From NCBI GenBank assembly GCA_903889655.1, contig CAISYL010000197.1:1-61896 (forward strand): DNA of 61,896 nucleotides. The letters are read 5' to 3'. Below, one piece after another: positions 43,362 to 52,820 of this stretch (position 1 is its first letter; each line of letters starts with the position of its first letter). Made by a program: the position numbers and the translations under genes. The notes beneath the pieces are model-generated. The model did no database searches and was not told the DNA's origin. It saw only the letters and a program-made list of their open reading frames with translations. This stretch comes from an uncultured Alphaproteobacteria bacterium (GTDB lineage Bacteria; Pseudomonadota; Alphaproteobacteria; Parvibaculales; Parvibaculaceae).

Positions 43362-44228
43362 ATGAAGCTCCTCGTCGGCATTTTCATTGTTCTGGGCAGC
43401 GTCTTTGGCGGCTATCTCGCCAATGGCGGGCACATGGAAGTGCTGTTCCAGCCCTTCGAGCTGCTCATCATTCTGGGCGCGGCTGGTGGCGCCTTCGTCA
43501 TCGGCAATCCGCCGGCGGTGCTCAAAACCATGGGCGGAACGTTCGGCTCGCTCTTCAAGGGGCCGCGCTACGATAAGGCCGCCTATCTCGATCTTCTCGG
43601 CCTGCAGTTCACGCTATTCAAGCTCGCCAAGAGCAAAGGCAATCTCGCGCTCGAAGCGCATGTCGAAAATCCTTCCGACTCGGCCATCTTCGCCCAGTTT
43701 CCCCGTTTCGCCGCCGACCATCACGCGATCGAATTCATGTGCGACTACCTGCGCATGATTACGCTCGGCACCGAGAACGCGCATGAGATGGAAGCGCTGA
43801 TGGACGAAGAGCTCGAGACGCATCATCAGGAGCGCGAGCGCATCGTCGCATCGCTGCAGGCGCTGGCCGACGGCACGCCCGCTCTCGGCATCGTCGCCGC
43901 CGTGCTCGGCGTCATCCACACCATGGGTTCGATCACCGAGCCGCCGGAAGTTCTCGGCCATCTGATCGGCGGCGCACTTGTCGGCACCTTCCTCGGTGTG
44001 CTTTGCGCCTATGGCTTCTTCGGGCCGATGGCGCAGTCGCTGCGCAACATCTACGAAGCGGAATCGAAATATTACCTGTCGATGAAAGCCGGGTTGCTGG
44101 CGCATATGGCGGGATACGCGCCCGCCGTGTCGATCGAATTTGCCCGCAAGGCTCTCATGTCGGATGTTCGTCCGACCTTCATGGAAGTCGAGCAGTCCAC
44201 CGGCAATCTGCAACCCGCGACGAGCTAG
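43362..44228 (+). CDS. motA: Flagellar motor stator protein MotA
   Basis: A 288-residue protein with four membrane helices forming the proton-driven stator with MotB. The helices include LLVGIFIVLGSVFGGYLANGG, ELLIILGAAGGAFVIGN, TPALGIVAAVLGVIHTMG and LIGGALVGTFLGVLCAYGFFGP; the cytoplasmic loop between the second and third carries the charged rotor-contact region (TLGTENAHEMEALMDEELETHHQERERI). The length and the Pro in GSITEPPEVLGH fit the family. It lies 27 bp before motB. No other flagellar gene is in the window. Confidence 0.95.
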   Translation: MKLLVGIFIVLGSVFGGYLANGGHMEVLFQPFELLIILGAAGGAFVIGNPPAVLKTMGGTFGSLFKGPRYDKAAYLDLLGLQFTLFKLAKSKGNLALEAHVENPSDSAIFAQFPRFAADHHAIEFMCDYLRMITLGTENAHEMEALMDEELETHHQERERIVASLQALADGTPALGIVAAVLGVIHTMGSITEPPEVLGHLIGGALVGTFLGVLCAYGFFGPMAQSLRNIYEAESKYYLSMKAGLLAHMAGYAPAVSIEFARKALMSDVRPTFMEVEQSTGNLQPATS

Positions 44229-44255
44229 GCGCGAAGCGCGTAACGGGAGGCCAGG

Positions 44256-45206
44256 ATGGCCGGATCGAACGAACAGACGATTATCATCAAGCGGGTCAAG
44301 AAAGTGGCCCACGCCCATCACGGTGGCGCGTGGAAGATCGCTTATGCAGATTTCGTGACCGCCATGATGGCGTTTTTTCTGCTGATGTGGCTCATCAGCA
44401 TGACGACGCCGGAACAGAAACAAGGGCTGGCGGATTATTTTGCGCCCGCCAGCGTCAGTCGCTCGACCAGCGGCTCCGGCGGCATTCTCGGCGGCACGGC
44501 CTTCGATGCGGAAGGTTCGCGCATGCCGGGCTCGGCGCCGCGCGTCGTGATGACCATCTCGACGCCGGCCGCACCAAAGAGCCCCGAGACCAACGACAAC
44601 CGGACGGCCAGCGCTTCGAACGGCTCGAAGGATTCGACGAATGCGGCGCAATCGTCGCCCAACCAATCGGCGTCGAACGCCGCGTCGGCCGATGCCGTAT
44701 CGCGCGATGAAATGAATTTCCGCAGCGCCGCAGAAAGCCTGCGCCAGGCAATGCAGGACAATCCCGAACTTGCCGAGCTTTCGAAGAACGTGATCATCGA
44801 CGAGACCCCGGAAGGTCTTCGCATCCAGATCGTCGATCAGGATGGCCGTTCGATGTTTCCATCCGGCCTCGCCGAACCTTATGAACGCACGCGCCACCTC
44901 ATGGAGGCTGTGGGCAAGATTCTGCTCAAGCTGCCGAACAGGGTGAGTATTTCCGGGCACACCGATTCCGTGCCCTATACGGGCACGCCGGGTTACAGCA
45001 ATTGGGAGCTGACATCCGACCGGGCCAATGCCGCCCGGCGCATTCTCGAAACGCAGGGCCTGCCGGACGACCGCATCTATCAGGTCGTCGGCAAAGCCGA
45101 TTCGGAGCCTCTTTTCCCAGAAGATCCGCGCATGGCGGCCAATCGCCGGTTGTCGATTGTGCTTCTGCGCGAGGCGCCGGCCGCTCCGCCGGGCTTCAAG
45201 CCCTGA
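44256..45206 (+). CDS. motB: Flagellar motor stator protein MotB
   Basis: A 316-residue protein that anchors the stator to peptidoglycan. The single membrane helix contains the proton-binding Asp32 in IAYADFVTAMMAFFLLMWLISM. A long Ser/Ala/Asn-rich low-complexity linker (residues about 95-150) precedes the OmpA-like peptidoglycan-binding domain (VSISGHTDSVPYTGTPGYSNWELTSDRANAARRIL). The Asp and the proton-type helix indicate a proton-driven motor. GGGAGG precedes the ATG. The RDD protein gene follows 70 bp downstream on the same strand. Confidence 0.95.
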   Translation: MAGSNEQTIIIKRVKKVAHAHHGGAWKIAYADFVTAMMAFFLLMWLISMTTPEQKQGLADYFAPASVSRSTSGSGGILGGTAFDAEGSRMPGSAPRVVMTISTPAAPKSPETNDNRTASASNGSKDSTNAAQSSPNQSASNAASADAVSRDEMNFRSAAESLRQAMQDNPELAELSKNVIIDETPEGLRIQIVDQDGRSMFPSGLAEPYERTRHLMEAVGKILLKLPNRVSISGHTDSVPYTGTPGYSNWELTSDRANAARRILETQGLPDDRIYQVVGKADSEPLFPEDPRMAANRRLSIVLLREAPAAPPGFKP

Positions 45207-45276
45207 GGTCGGGCTTGCAGCAGCCGATCCGCTTTCCTATGTCATGGGAAACGGGGACAGGGAGCTTGCACCGAAA

Positions 45277-45762
45277 ATGAACGAGGAAAACGGCCTGATC
45301 GGCATGCCATCCGGATCGGGGAATGACGGCTACGCGTGGCCGCGCGGTGCTTTCGATGGCGTCATTACCGCCCGCGCCATCGCCTATATCGCCGACCTCC
45401 TGATTTTGCTGGTGATCCTCACCGTCGCCATCGTGGTCTTCGGCATTCTGGGTATTTTGACTTTCGGCCTGTTATGGCCCGGCGCGGCACTCAGCCCGCT
45501 CGTCACCCTTGCCTATTTCACCCTCAGCCTTGGCGGGCCACATTCCGCCACGCCCGGCATGCGCTGGCAGGGGATCGAGCTCAGGACCTGGGACGGCCGC
45601 CGCCCCGGCTATCTGCAAGCCGCGCTCCAGACGATCCTCTTCTATGTCACGGTCGGCGTCAGCTGGGCGGTGGTGCTCATCGTTCCCTTCTTCAACGAGC
45701 GTCGCCGGGGCCTGCATGATTTCCTCTGCGGAACCGTGGTGGTTCGGCGGGATGCCCTCTGA
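45277..45762 (+). CDS. RDD-family membrane protein
   Basis: A 161-residue protein with about three membrane helices and the RDD pattern: ARAIAYIADLLILLVILTVAIVVF (Arg and Asp in the first helix), TLAYFTLSLGGPHSATPGMRWQGIEL and the closing RRRGLHDFLCGTVVV. The function of RDD proteins is poorly known; some act in transport or stress tolerance. The start is uncertain between ATG 45277 (distant GGAG) and an in-frame ATG at 45244. It lies between motB and bpt on the same strand. Confidence 0.82.
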   Translation: MNEENGLIGMPSGSGNDGYAWPRGAFDGVITARAIAYIADLLILLVILTVAIVVFGILGILTFGLLWPGAALSPLVTLAYFTLSLGGPHSATPGMRWQGIELRTWDGRRPGYLQAALQTILFYVTVGVSWAVVLIVPFFNERRRGLHDFLCGTVVVRRDAL

Positions 45763-45812
45763 GGGCTCGTCTTCCGGGCGCTTCCGCTTTATCCTGAAAT
45801 CCGGCGGCGCCC

Positions 45813-46586
45813 GTGAGCGCCGGCCTGGAGCGCAGGACGCAGGACGTGACAGAGCATTTCGGTAACCGGTTTCCGCAGTTCTACATCACGACGCCGCAGC
45901 CCTGCCCCTATCTGCCGGGGCGCTACGAGAAGAAGGTTTTCACGCATCTTCTCGGCGACAATGCCGTCTCGCTCAACAATGTACTGACGCAATCCGGCTT
46001 CCGCCGCAGCCAGAACATCGCCTATCGGCCTGCCTGCGACGGTTGTTCGGCCTGCGTCTCGGTGCGCATCGTCGTGGACGAGTTCGAGCCGAACCGCACA
46101 TTCCGTCGCGTGCTCGCGCACAATGCCGATATCGGCGGCGAGGAGAGGCCCGCCCGCGCCACCCAGGAACAATTCGCGTTGCTGCGTTCCTATCTCGATG
46201 TCCGCCACGCCGAGGGCGGCATGGCCGATATGACGGCGCTCGATTATGTCTCGATGATCGAGGACACGACGGTGATGACCTCCGTCATCGAATACCGGTC
46301 GAACGCGATCGAAGCCGGTGCAAAAGCGCCGCTGGTCGCCGCCGCATTGACCGACACGCTCGAGGACGGATTGTCGATGGTCTACAGCTTCTTCGACACG
46401 GAAGCGCAGGACCGCGGCCTCGGCACCTTCATGGTGCTCGATCATGTCAGGCGGGCGAGGCTGAAGGGCCTGCCCTACGTCTATCTCGGCTATTGGGTCG
46501 CGGATTGCCGCAAGATGACCTACAAGATGCGCTTCCGTCCGCTGGAAGCCTTGGGGATGGACGGCTGGGACCGCGTGCCCGCCTGA
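45813..46586 (+). CDS. bpt: Aminoacyl-tRNA-protein transferase (Bpt/Ate1 type), N-degron pathway
   Basis: A 257-residue enzyme that adds Leu (Bpt) or Arg to N-terminal acidic residues, marking proteins for ClpAP. The family blocks are FYITTPQPCPYLPGRYEKKVFTHLLG, GFRRSQNIAYRPACDGCSACVSVRIVVDEFEPNRTFRRV and the C-terminal SMVYSFFDTEAQDRGLGTFMVLDHVRRARLKGLPYVYLGYWVADCRKMTYKMRFRPLEAL. The cysteine set Cys-x2-Cys-x2-Cys is intact. The start is GTG, either 45813 (used) or 45846, neither with a strong ribosome site. Confidence 0.92.
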   Translation: MSAGLERRTQDVTEHFGNRFPQFYITTPQPCPYLPGRYEKKVFTHLLGDNAVSLNNVLTQSGFRRSQNIAYRPACDGCSACVSVRIVVDEFEPNRTFRRVLAHNADIGGEERPARATQEQFALLRSYLDVRHAEGGMADMTALDYVSMIEDTTVMTSVIEYRSNAIEAGAKAPLVAAALTDTLEDGLSMVYSFFDTEAQDRGLGTFMVLDHVRRARLKGLPYVYLGYWVADCRKMTYKMRFRPLEALGMDGWDRVPA

Positions 46587-46615
46587 GCCCGAACAATCTG
46601 AAGCCCGGAGAACCG

Positions 46616-47098
46616 ATGACCCCGCCCAAACAGCCGTCCGAGCTCGGGCAGCGCATGATGAACATGTCCTTCGCGATGCTGGCCGTCATCGGCGTCATCG
46701 CCTATTTCATCTATACGGGCACGGTGAAGCCGGACGAGCCGGTCAAGCTGGCGCTGACCGCGACGCAGACGGAAGCGGCCGCACCGGACAAACCGATCAA
46801 GGTCAACCTCGCCGTCCGTCTGGAGAACAATGACGACAAGGGGCTCGCTCTGACCGCACCGACGCGCTGCGACGTCTTCCGCTGGTTCCTGACGGATACC
46901 AAAAAAGAGTTCGTGCAGTCGCAGGCCGACGATCAGATCTGCGCCCAGGTCACGGTCTCGACCTGGCTCGAGGCGCATCATGCGATGTCTGAAACCTTTC
47001 CAATCGAACTCGATCCGAAGCGCGTGAAGCCCGGCAATTATCTGTTCTTCATCCGTTATTGGGGACACGAGACCAACGAGGCCTTCACCATCCGATGA
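46616..47098 (+). CDS. Small single-helix membrane protein, unknown function
   Basis: A 160-residue protein with one N-terminal membrane helix (MNMSFAMLAVIGVIAYFIYTG, residues about 15-36) and a soluble, mainly beta-looking remainder (LTATQTEAAAPDKPIKVNLAVRLENNDDKGLALTAPTRCDVFRWFLTDTKKEFVQS), probably periplasmic. I do not recognise a family; the pattern recalls immunoglobulin-like or chaperone-like periplasmic domains. GGAG lies five bases before ATG 46616, which decides the start. It follows bpt by 29 bp, so it is probably expressed with it. A hairpin follows the stop. Confidence 0.72.
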   Translation: MTPPKQPSELGQRMMNMSFAMLAVIGVIAYFIYTGTVKPDEPVKLALTATQTEAAAPDKPIKVNLAVRLENNDDKGLALTAPTRCDVFRWFLTDTKKEFVQSQADDQICAQVTVSTWLEAHHAMSETFPIELDPKRVKPGNYLFFIRYWGHETNEAFTIR

Positions 47099-47110
47099 GT
47101 TCAGATGCAA

Positions 47111-47136
47111 ACAGCCCGGCATTTCTGCCGGGCTGT
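47111..47136. terminator. Hairpin shared by two convergent genes
   Basis: ACAGCCCGGCA and TGCCGGGCTGT form an 11-bp perfect stem with a TTTC loop between the stop codons at 47098 (plus) and 47160 (minus). The minus strand has TTTGC after the stem; the plus side has no T-tract. It probably ends the outer-membrane protein transcript. Confidence 0.7.
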
Positions 47137-47159
47137 CGCCGCTTCCGATTCTCGAGCGT

Positions 47160-47837
47160 TCAGAACTTGAAGTTGATGCCGGCGCGGGCGTAGTCGATCG
47201 GGCGAATGTCGCCGTTAACGGGCGTTCCGCCCAGATCGTAATTGTCGCTGCCGATGTCGACGCGCAGATATTCGGCCTTCACCGAAATATTCTTGTCGAC
47301 GAGATATTCGACACCGGCGCCATAGGTGCCGCCCGTGACCATCTTCGAATCCGATGCTTCGCCGCCGGCGCCCGCAATCTTGAACTCGGCCTCGCCAAAG
47401 GCAAAACCGGCGGTGCCGTAAACGAGGAGCGGGTTGGTGCCGATAAGCGAGGCAACGTCATAGCCTACACGCGCACGGAAGGTGCCCAGTCCGTCGACCT
47501 TGCTGTCGCAATTCGTCGCCGCAGCGCAGGCCACCGAGACGCGGAAGTCGGCCCAGGCATAGTCGCCTTCAACGCCGAAAATCCAGTCGCCGGAATCGAT
47601 GTTGAAGCCCAGCGTACCGCCGGCGGTCCAGCCATTGGTATCATAGGTACCGCTGCCGGAGGACACCGAGAATCTCTGATCACCCCAGCCGTAACCGCCG
47701 TTGATACCGGCGTAGAAACCACCCCAGTTATACGTCGCATTGGGACCATCCGCGGATCCGTCCCCCATCGCAGCCATGGAGGGCGAAGCAATTGCGGTGA
47801 GCGCCAGAGCGGCGGAGATCAGAAGTAGCTTTTTCAT
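47160..47837 (-). CDS. Outer-membrane beta-barrel protein (Omp25/OmpA-like family)
   Basis: A 225-residue protein with a signal peptide (MKKLLLISAALALTAIASPSMA) and then repeated amphipathic beta strands. The strands include YNWGGFYAGINGGYGWG, GWTAGGTLGFNID, GVEGDYAWADFRV and DKNISVKAEYLRVDIGSDNYD, ending in the C-terminal Phe of AGINFKF required for barrel insertion. It is an 8-stranded barrel of the surface-antigen/porin family common in Hyphomicrobiales. I used the ATG before the signal peptide; the frame is open upstream but without homology. Confidence 0.9.
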   Translation of the reverse strand: MKKLLLISAALALTAIASPSMAAMGDGSADGPNATYNWGGFYAGINGGYGWGDQRFSVSSGSGTYDTNGWTAGGTLGFNIDSGDWIFGVEGDYAWADFRVSVACAAATNCDSKVDGLGTFRARVGYDVASLIGTNPLLVYGTAGFAFGEAEFKIAGAGGEASDSKMVTGGTYGAGVEYLVDKNISVKAEYLRVDIGSDNYDLGGTPVNGDIRPIDYARAGINFKF

Positions 47838-47988
47838 TTTGCACCTACTTAGCGAAGTGCCCCAAGTCCCGTTGCCCGCGAAAACATCACAGGGACCGAC
47901 GACCGACAAGCATCCCCCGTCGCCTTCTTGCAAAGACGGTTCACACGTAACGGCATTATCACATCGGGTGTTGCTTCCGCGCCGCAGA

Positions 47989-50238
47989 TTACGCGGCACC
48001 GAAGGGACCGGAGAACTTGTCGCCGGATGGATAACCCTTCGGCGGCAGACGACCGGCCTGCGCGCGCTGGCCGACCCACTCCTTGAGATCGGTAAAAAGC
48101 CGCGCGCGATTCGAACGGTCGTAGACGGTCAGACCATCCTTCAGTTTGAAACACTTCACGTCGCCAAGACCGCCGTCCTTGTATTTCTGAAGTCGCACGC
48201 CCTTGCCGCGCGTCATCTCATTCACTTCTGCGAGCGGGAAGATCAGCAGCTTGCGGTTTTCACCGATGACGGCGACGTGATCGCCCTGCACCACGGCGCA
48301 GGAAACGGCTTCGTCGGTGCCGGAGACGTTCAGCACCTGCTTGCCGGCGCGTCGCATCGCGACGACCTCGTCCTCCGGCACGACAAAGCCATTGCCTTCA
48401 TGCGATGCAACAATGAGTTTGCGGCCGGGCTGGTGCACGAAGAGCTGCACGATCTCGCGCCCCTCCTCCATGTCGATCAACAGGCGCAGCGGCTCGCCAT
48501 GACCGCGCCCGCCGGGCAGCTTGTCGGCGGCGAGCGTGAAGAAGCGCCCATCGGTCGCGAAGAGGATCAGCTTGTCCGTCGTTTCGGCGTGAAGGATGAA
48601 GCGCTCGCTGTCGCCTTCCTTGTATTTGATGTCGGCGTCGGAACCGAGATGTCCCTTCATCGAGCGGATCCAGCCTTTCACCGAGCAGACGACGGTGATC
48701 GGCTCGCGCTCGATCATCGCTTCCGGCGGCACGAACTCCACCGTCGGCGCATCGGCAAATGTCGAGCGCCGGCGACCGAGGTCGGTCTTGGGGCCGAATT
48801 TGGTTTTGACGTCCCTGATTTCATCCGAAATCTTCGACCACTGGGCATCATCCGATTTCAGCAGCGCCTTCAGCGCCTTCTGTTCGCCGGAGAGTTCCTT
48901 GTGCTCGCCGCGGATTTCCATTTCCTCGAGCTTGCGCAAGCTGCGCAGGCGCATGTTGAGGATCGCTTCCGCCTGATTGTCGGTAAGCTTGAAGGCCTTC
49001 ATCAACTCGACCTTCGGCTCGTCCTCCTCGCGAATGATGCGGATCACCTCGTCGAGATTGAGATAGGCGACGAGATAACCTTCGAGCACTTCGAGACGCC
49101 GGGCGATCTTGTCGAGCCGGAAGCTCGTGCGGCGGATCAGCACGACCTTGCGATGGTCGAGCCAGGCCTTGATCGCGTCGCGCAGGCTCATCACGCCGGG
49201 GACCTGCCCCGCCGAGAGCACATTCATGTTGAGCGGGAAACGCGTCTCGAGCTCGGTCGCGCGGAAGAGCGACTCCATCAGGTGATCGGCTTCGACGGTC
49301 TTGCTCTTCGGCACCAGCACGACCCGGATTTCTTCCGCGGATTCGTCGCGGATGTCGTCGAGCAACGGCAGTTTCTTCGCCATCAGAAGTTCGGCGATCT
49401 TCTCGATCAGCTTCGACTTCTGCACCTGATAGGGAATTTCCGTGACGACGATCTGCCACATGCCGCGCGGCAGTTCCTCGATCTGCCAACGCGCGCGTAC
49501 GCGGAAACCGCCCCGGCCCGTCGCATAGGCCTCCTCGATCGAGGCGCGGCTTTCGACGATGATGCCGCCAGTCGGGAAATCGGGACCCGGCACGAACTCG
49601 ACGAGCTTTTCCGTCCGCGCGTTCGGATGCTTGATGAGGTAGAGCGCCGCATCGCAGAGCTCGGCCGCGTTGTGCGGGGGAATTGAGGTCGCCATGCCGA
49701 CGGCGATGCCAGCGGAACCATTGGCCAGCAGGTTCGGAAAGGCGCCGGGAAGAACGATCGGCTCTTTTTCGCTGCCGTCATATGTCTCACGGAAATCGAC
49801 CGTTTCATCGTCGATGCCGTCGAGCAGCAGCGCCGCGACCTCCGTCATACGCGTTTCGGTGTATCGCATGGCAGCGGCATTATCGCCGTCGATATTGCCG
49901 AAATTGCCCTGCCCGTCGACCAGCGGATAGCGAACGGAGAAATCCTGCGCGAGGCGGACCAATGCGTCATAGACCGACTGGTCGCCATGCGGGTGATATT
50001 TACCGATGACGTCGCCGACGATGCGCGCAGATTTCTTGAAGCCGGAACCCGGCTCCAGCTTGAGCTGACGCATCGCGAAGAGAACGCGGCGGTGAACCGG
50101 CTTCAGACCGTCGCGCACGTCCGGCAAGGCGCGATGCATGATCGTCGAGAGCGCATAGGCGAGGTAGCGTTCTTCCAGCGCTTCGCGCAGCTTGATCTCG
50201 GGTTCCGGACCTTCGGGCGGTGGGACGAGCTTGGTCAT
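47989..50238 (-). CDS. parC: DNA topoisomerase IV subunit A
   Basis: A 749-residue subunit that cuts and rejoins DNA to decatenate chromosomes. The active-site tyrosine is Tyr126 in [10 protein letters not shown]. The quinolone region reads [21 protein letters not shown], where the usual Ser80 of E. coli ParC is Gln87. The C-terminal half has only a partial pinwheel-like barrel ([13 protein letters not shown]... and repeats such as [15 protein letters not shown]), as in ParC rather than GyrA. The length and the short C-terminal domain also favour ParC. parE is not in the window. Confidence 0.94.
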   Translation of the reverse strand: MTKLVPPPEGPEPEIKLREALEERYLAYALSTIMHRALPDVRDGLKPVHRRVLFAMRQLKLEPGSGFKKSARIVGDVIGKYHPHGDQSVYDALVRLAQDFSVRYPLVDGQGNFGNIDGDNAAAMRYTETRMTEVAALLLDGIDDETVDFRETYDGSEKEPIVLPGAFPNLLANGSAGIAVGMATSIPPHNAAELCDAALYLIKHPNARTEKLVEFVPGPDFPTGGIIVESRASIEEAYATGRGGFRVRARWQIEELPRGMWQIVVTEIPYQVQKSKLIEKIAELLMAKKLPLLDDIRDESAEEIRVVLVPKSKTVEADHLMESLFRATELETRFPLNMNVLSAGQVPGVMSLRDAIKAWLDHRKVVLIRRTSFRLDKIARRLEVLEGYLVAYLNLDEVIRIIREEDEPKVELMKAFKLTDNQAEAILNMRLRSLRKLEEMEIRGEHKELSGEQKALKALLKSDDAQWSKISDEIRDVKTKFGPKTDLGRRRSTFADAPTVEFVPPEAMIEREPITVVCSVKGWIRSMKGHLGSDADIKYKEGDSERFILHAETTDKLILFATDGRFFTLAADKLPGGRGHGEPLRLLIDMEEGREIVQLFVHQPGRKLIVASHEGNGFVVPEDEVVAMRRAGKQVLNVSGTDEAVSCAVVQGDHVAVIGENRKLLIFPLAEVNEMTRGKGVRLQKYKDGGLGDVKCFKLKDGLTVYDRSNRARLFTDLKEWVGQRAQAGRLPPKGYPSGDKFSGPFGAA

Positions 50239-50320
50239 GGCTGGAACTTTGGCATTTGATTCGAGGAAAAGCGGTCGATCCGCAACCTACCCTCAGCGGC
50301 GCAAGGGCAGCAAGCCGCCT

Positions 50321-51064
50321 TCAGCCCGCGGCCCGCGTGGCGAGCCGGCGATTGAACTGATCGACAAGACGAATGCGTGCATCGGGCAGATGCCGGTCAC
50401 CCGGCGCGTAAAGATGACGCTCAAGAAAATGGCCGGTGATGCGGAAACCTTCAAAGACGTCTTCGGGGCTCGCGACGCCAGCCTGCGAGCCGTTCAGGAA
50501 CGAGGGCAGCCGAAAGAGCCTCTCGCGATAGGGCGAGCCGGCCTCGCGGCTGACCGCACCCCCGCTTCGCGGCGAGACATAGGCCAGATCCTCGCGCGAG
50601 CCCGTCGCGGCGCATTGCGCGAGATCGAGACCGAAGCCAAGTTCCTGAAGCAGCCCCAACTCCCAGCGGACGAAGATCGCCGGCCAGATGTCGGCGTCTT
50701 CCATCGTGTCGAGAAGGAGTTCGAAGCCCTCATAAAGCGCCGGGTGAGCTTCCCGTTCCGGAATGATTTCGGCGATGGCGCAGGCGGCGCTGAGGCCCAG
50801 CAGCGAAAAGGAATCCTCCATCAGCAATCCGGCGCGCGGCTTCAGCATTTCCGCCGTATAGGTGCCGAGATGTTCGGAGAGGCGCGCGCGCCAATGCGCG
50901 GCGAGACTGTTGCCCGGCTGAAGCATGCCCTTGTGCCGCCGTCCCGCGCCGCCGCGCACGAGGCCGAGATGCCGGCCATGCTCGCGCGTGAGGAGCTCGA
51001 CGATCGCACCGGACTCGCCATAGGCACGGGTCGACAGAACAATGCCCTCGTCACGCCATTCCAT
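50321..51064 (-). CDS. recO: DNA repair protein RecO
   Basis: A 247-residue RecFOR-pathway protein that anneals DNA and loads RecA. The N-terminal OB-fold segment MEWRDEGIVLSTRAYGESGAIVELLTREHGRHLGLVRGGAGRRHKGMLQPGN is diagnostic, followed by the helical part (YEGFELLLDTMEDADIWPAIFVRWELGLLQELGFGLDL). The cysteine of the zinc site (CAATGSREDLAYVSPRSGGAVS) retains only part of the classical Cys set. It follows era, rnc and lepB on the same strand after a 102-bp gap, a common alphaproteobacterial order. Confidence 0.93.
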   Translation of the reverse strand: MEWRDEGIVLSTRAYGESGAIVELLTREHGRHLGLVRGGAGRRHKGMLQPGNSLAAHWRARLSEHLGTYTAEMLKPRAGLLMEDSFSLLGLSAACAIAEIIPEREAHPALYEGFELLLDTMEDADIWPAIFVRWELGLLQELGFGLDLAQCAATGSREDLAYVSPRSGGAVSREAGSPYRERLFRLPSFLNGSQAGVASPEDVFEGFRITGHFLERHLYAPGDRHLPDARIRLVDQFNRRLATRAAG

Positions 51065-51166
51065 GGCCGCTCGCGGAGTTGAAGCAGTGTCTGAACATGG
51101 GGGCGATTATATCGTGTCGTCAGACGCTTGCACGATCCGACTTACCCGATTCGTCCGCCCGCTCGT

Positions 51167-52108
51167 TCAATCCTTCGGAAAGTCGAGGCCCATTTCGCGG
51201 TAACGCTCGCGGTCGTCGCCCCAGTTCTCGCGCACTTTCACGAAGAGGAAAAGATGGACCTTGGTCTCGAGCATATCCTCGAGGTCCTTGCGCGCGAGCT
51301 GGCCGACTGTCTTGATTGTCTGGCCACCGGCACCGAGGACGATCTTCTTCTGGCTGTCGCGCTGCACGAAGATGACCTGCTGGATGCGGATCGAGCCGTC
51401 CTTCTTCTGCTCCCAGCTTTCGGTCTCGACTGTCAATTCGTAGGGCAGTTCATCATGGAGCCGAAGATAGAGCTTTTCGCGGGTAACTTCCGCGGCGAGC
51501 GATCGCAGCGGCACGTCGGCGGCCTGATCCTCGGGATAGTGCCAGGCGCCTTTCGGCATCAGGCTCGCAATGTAGCTTTTGAGGTCGGCAACACCGTCGC
51601 CGCTCAGGGCCGAGATCATAAAAGTTTTCGTGAAGAGACCCGTCTCATTGAGCTCGGCGGCAAGCTTCAACAGCTTCTCGCGCCCCTTCTCGCTTGTCAT
51701 CACGTCGGCCTTGTTGAGCACAAGCACCGCGTTGCGGCCCTGTTCGCGCAGGCCTTCGAGAACGCGCTGCAGATCCTCGCCGCGCTCGCGCTCCGTATCG
51801 ACCAGCAGGATCACGACATCGGCGTCACCCGCCCCGCCCCAGGCCGCATTGACCATGGCGCGGTCGAGACGGCGCTTCGGCTCGAAGATGCCGGGGGTGT
51901 CGACGAAGACGATCTGCGTGTCGCCTTCCATGGCGATGCCGCGGATGCGCGCACGGGTCGTCTGCACCTTGTGCGTGACGATCGCGACCTTGGAGCCGAC
52001 CAGTGCATTCAGCAGCGTCGACTTTCCGGCGTTCGGCGCGCCGATGATCGCGACGAAGCCGCATTTCGTCTGCCGGTCGGCGACGTCGATATTCTCGGGC
52101 TCACTCAT
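51167..52108 (-). CDS. era: GTPase Era
   Basis: A 313-residue GTPase that binds 16S rRNA and aids 30S assembly. The GTPase motifs are G1 GAPNAGKSTLLNALVG (residues about 23-38), G2 around TTRARIRG, G3 DTPGIFEP and G4 NKADVM. The KH RNA-binding domain at the C-terminus is ELPYELTVETESWEQK...IRIQQVIFVQRDSQKKIVLGAGGQTIKTVGQLARKDLEDML. It overlaps rnc by eight bases, so it is translationally coupled to RNase III. Confidence 0.97.
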   Translation of the reverse strand: MSEPENIDVADRQTKCGFVAIIGAPNAGKSTLLNALVGSKVAIVTHKVQTTRARIRGIAMEGDTQIVFVDTPGIFEPKRRLDRAMVNAAWGGAGDADVVILLVDTERERGEDLQRVLEGLREQGRNAVLVLNKADVMTSEKGREKLLKLAAELNETGLFTKTFMISALSGDGVADLKSYIASLMPKGAWHYPEDQAADVPLRSLAAEVTREKLYLRLHDELPYELTVETESWEQKKDGSIRIQQVIFVQRDSQKKIVLGAGGQTIKTVGQLARKDLEDMLETKVHLFLFVKVRENWGDDRERYREMGLDFPKD

Positions 52109-52820
52109 TTTCCGTCCAGACTTTTTCCCGCATCAGGATCGCTCGCGCCGCCGCCTGTTCGGCTTGCCGCTTCGAACTTCCCATGCCTGTTTCCGCAGGC
52201 AATCCCTTGACCTCGATCCGCACCTCGAAAACGGGTGCGTGGTCCGGGCCCGAGCGGCCGATTTCCTTGTAGACCGGGACACCGCGTCCGTGCCCTTGCG
52301 TCCATTCCTGCAGCGCCGTCTTCGGGTCGCCGCGCAGCCGCACCGGCGCCGTCATGAGATGCGCCCATTCGGCGGTTATGAAGCTCGTCGCCGCCGGCAA
52401 GCCGCCATCGAGATAGAGCGCCGCGATGACTGCCTCGCAGGCATCGGCGAGGATCGCGGCCTTTTCGCGGCCTCCCGCGCGCTCTTCGCCGGGGCCGAGT
52501 AGAAGATGCGGGCCGAGATCGACCCGCTCGGCGATCTCCGCACAAGCTTCCTTGCGCACCAATGCATTGAAACGAACCGCGAGCTCGCCCTCGTCGGCCG
52601 CCGGAAATTCACGCAACAGCCATTCGGAAACGGCAAGCCCCAATACGCGATCGCCGAGAAACTCCAGCCTCTGATTGCTGAACGAGGCCGGAGCCTGATC
52701 CCCGGTCAGCGCGCTCGGGTGGCTCAGCGCCAGTTCGAGCAGCGTCTTGTCGGCGAAGCTGTACCCGAGGCGCTCTTCCAGCGCCCGGCGATTGCGGCGC
52801 CCCTTGCTCAATCGGTCCAC
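52101..52820 (-). CDS. rnc: Ribonuclease III
   Basis: A 239-residue double-strand-specific ribonuclease for rRNA maturation and mRNA decay. The signature is NQRLEFLGDRVLGLAVSEWLLREFP (residues about 45-70) with the metal Glu/Asp, and the second acidic site is ADACEAVIAALYLDGG. The double-stranded-RNA-binding domain ends the protein (DPKTALQEWTQGHGRGVPVYKEI...GMGSSKRQAEQAAARAIL). It starts at GTG 52820, overlapping lepB by 13 bases and ending eight bases into era. The lepB-rnc-era order is conserved in proteobacteria. Confidence 0.97.
   Translation of the reverse strand: MDRLSKGRRNRRALEERLGYSFADKTLLELALSHPSALTGDQAPASFSNQRLEFLGDRVLGLAVSEWLLREFPAADEGELAVRFNALVRKEACAEIAERVDLGPHLLLGPGEERAGGREKAAILADACEAVIAALYLDGGLPAATSFITAEWAHLMTAPVRLRGDPKTALQEWTQGHGRGVPVYKEIGRSGPDHAPVFEVRIEVKGLPAETGMGSSKRQAEQAAARAILMREKVWTENE

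Noticed and set aside
47740-49686. A 648-codon open frame on the plus strand opposite parC
   Set aside because: The same GC artefact. The composition (Arg, His, Asp, Glu, Gly) is that of reverse-strand shadows elsewhere, and parC is clear.
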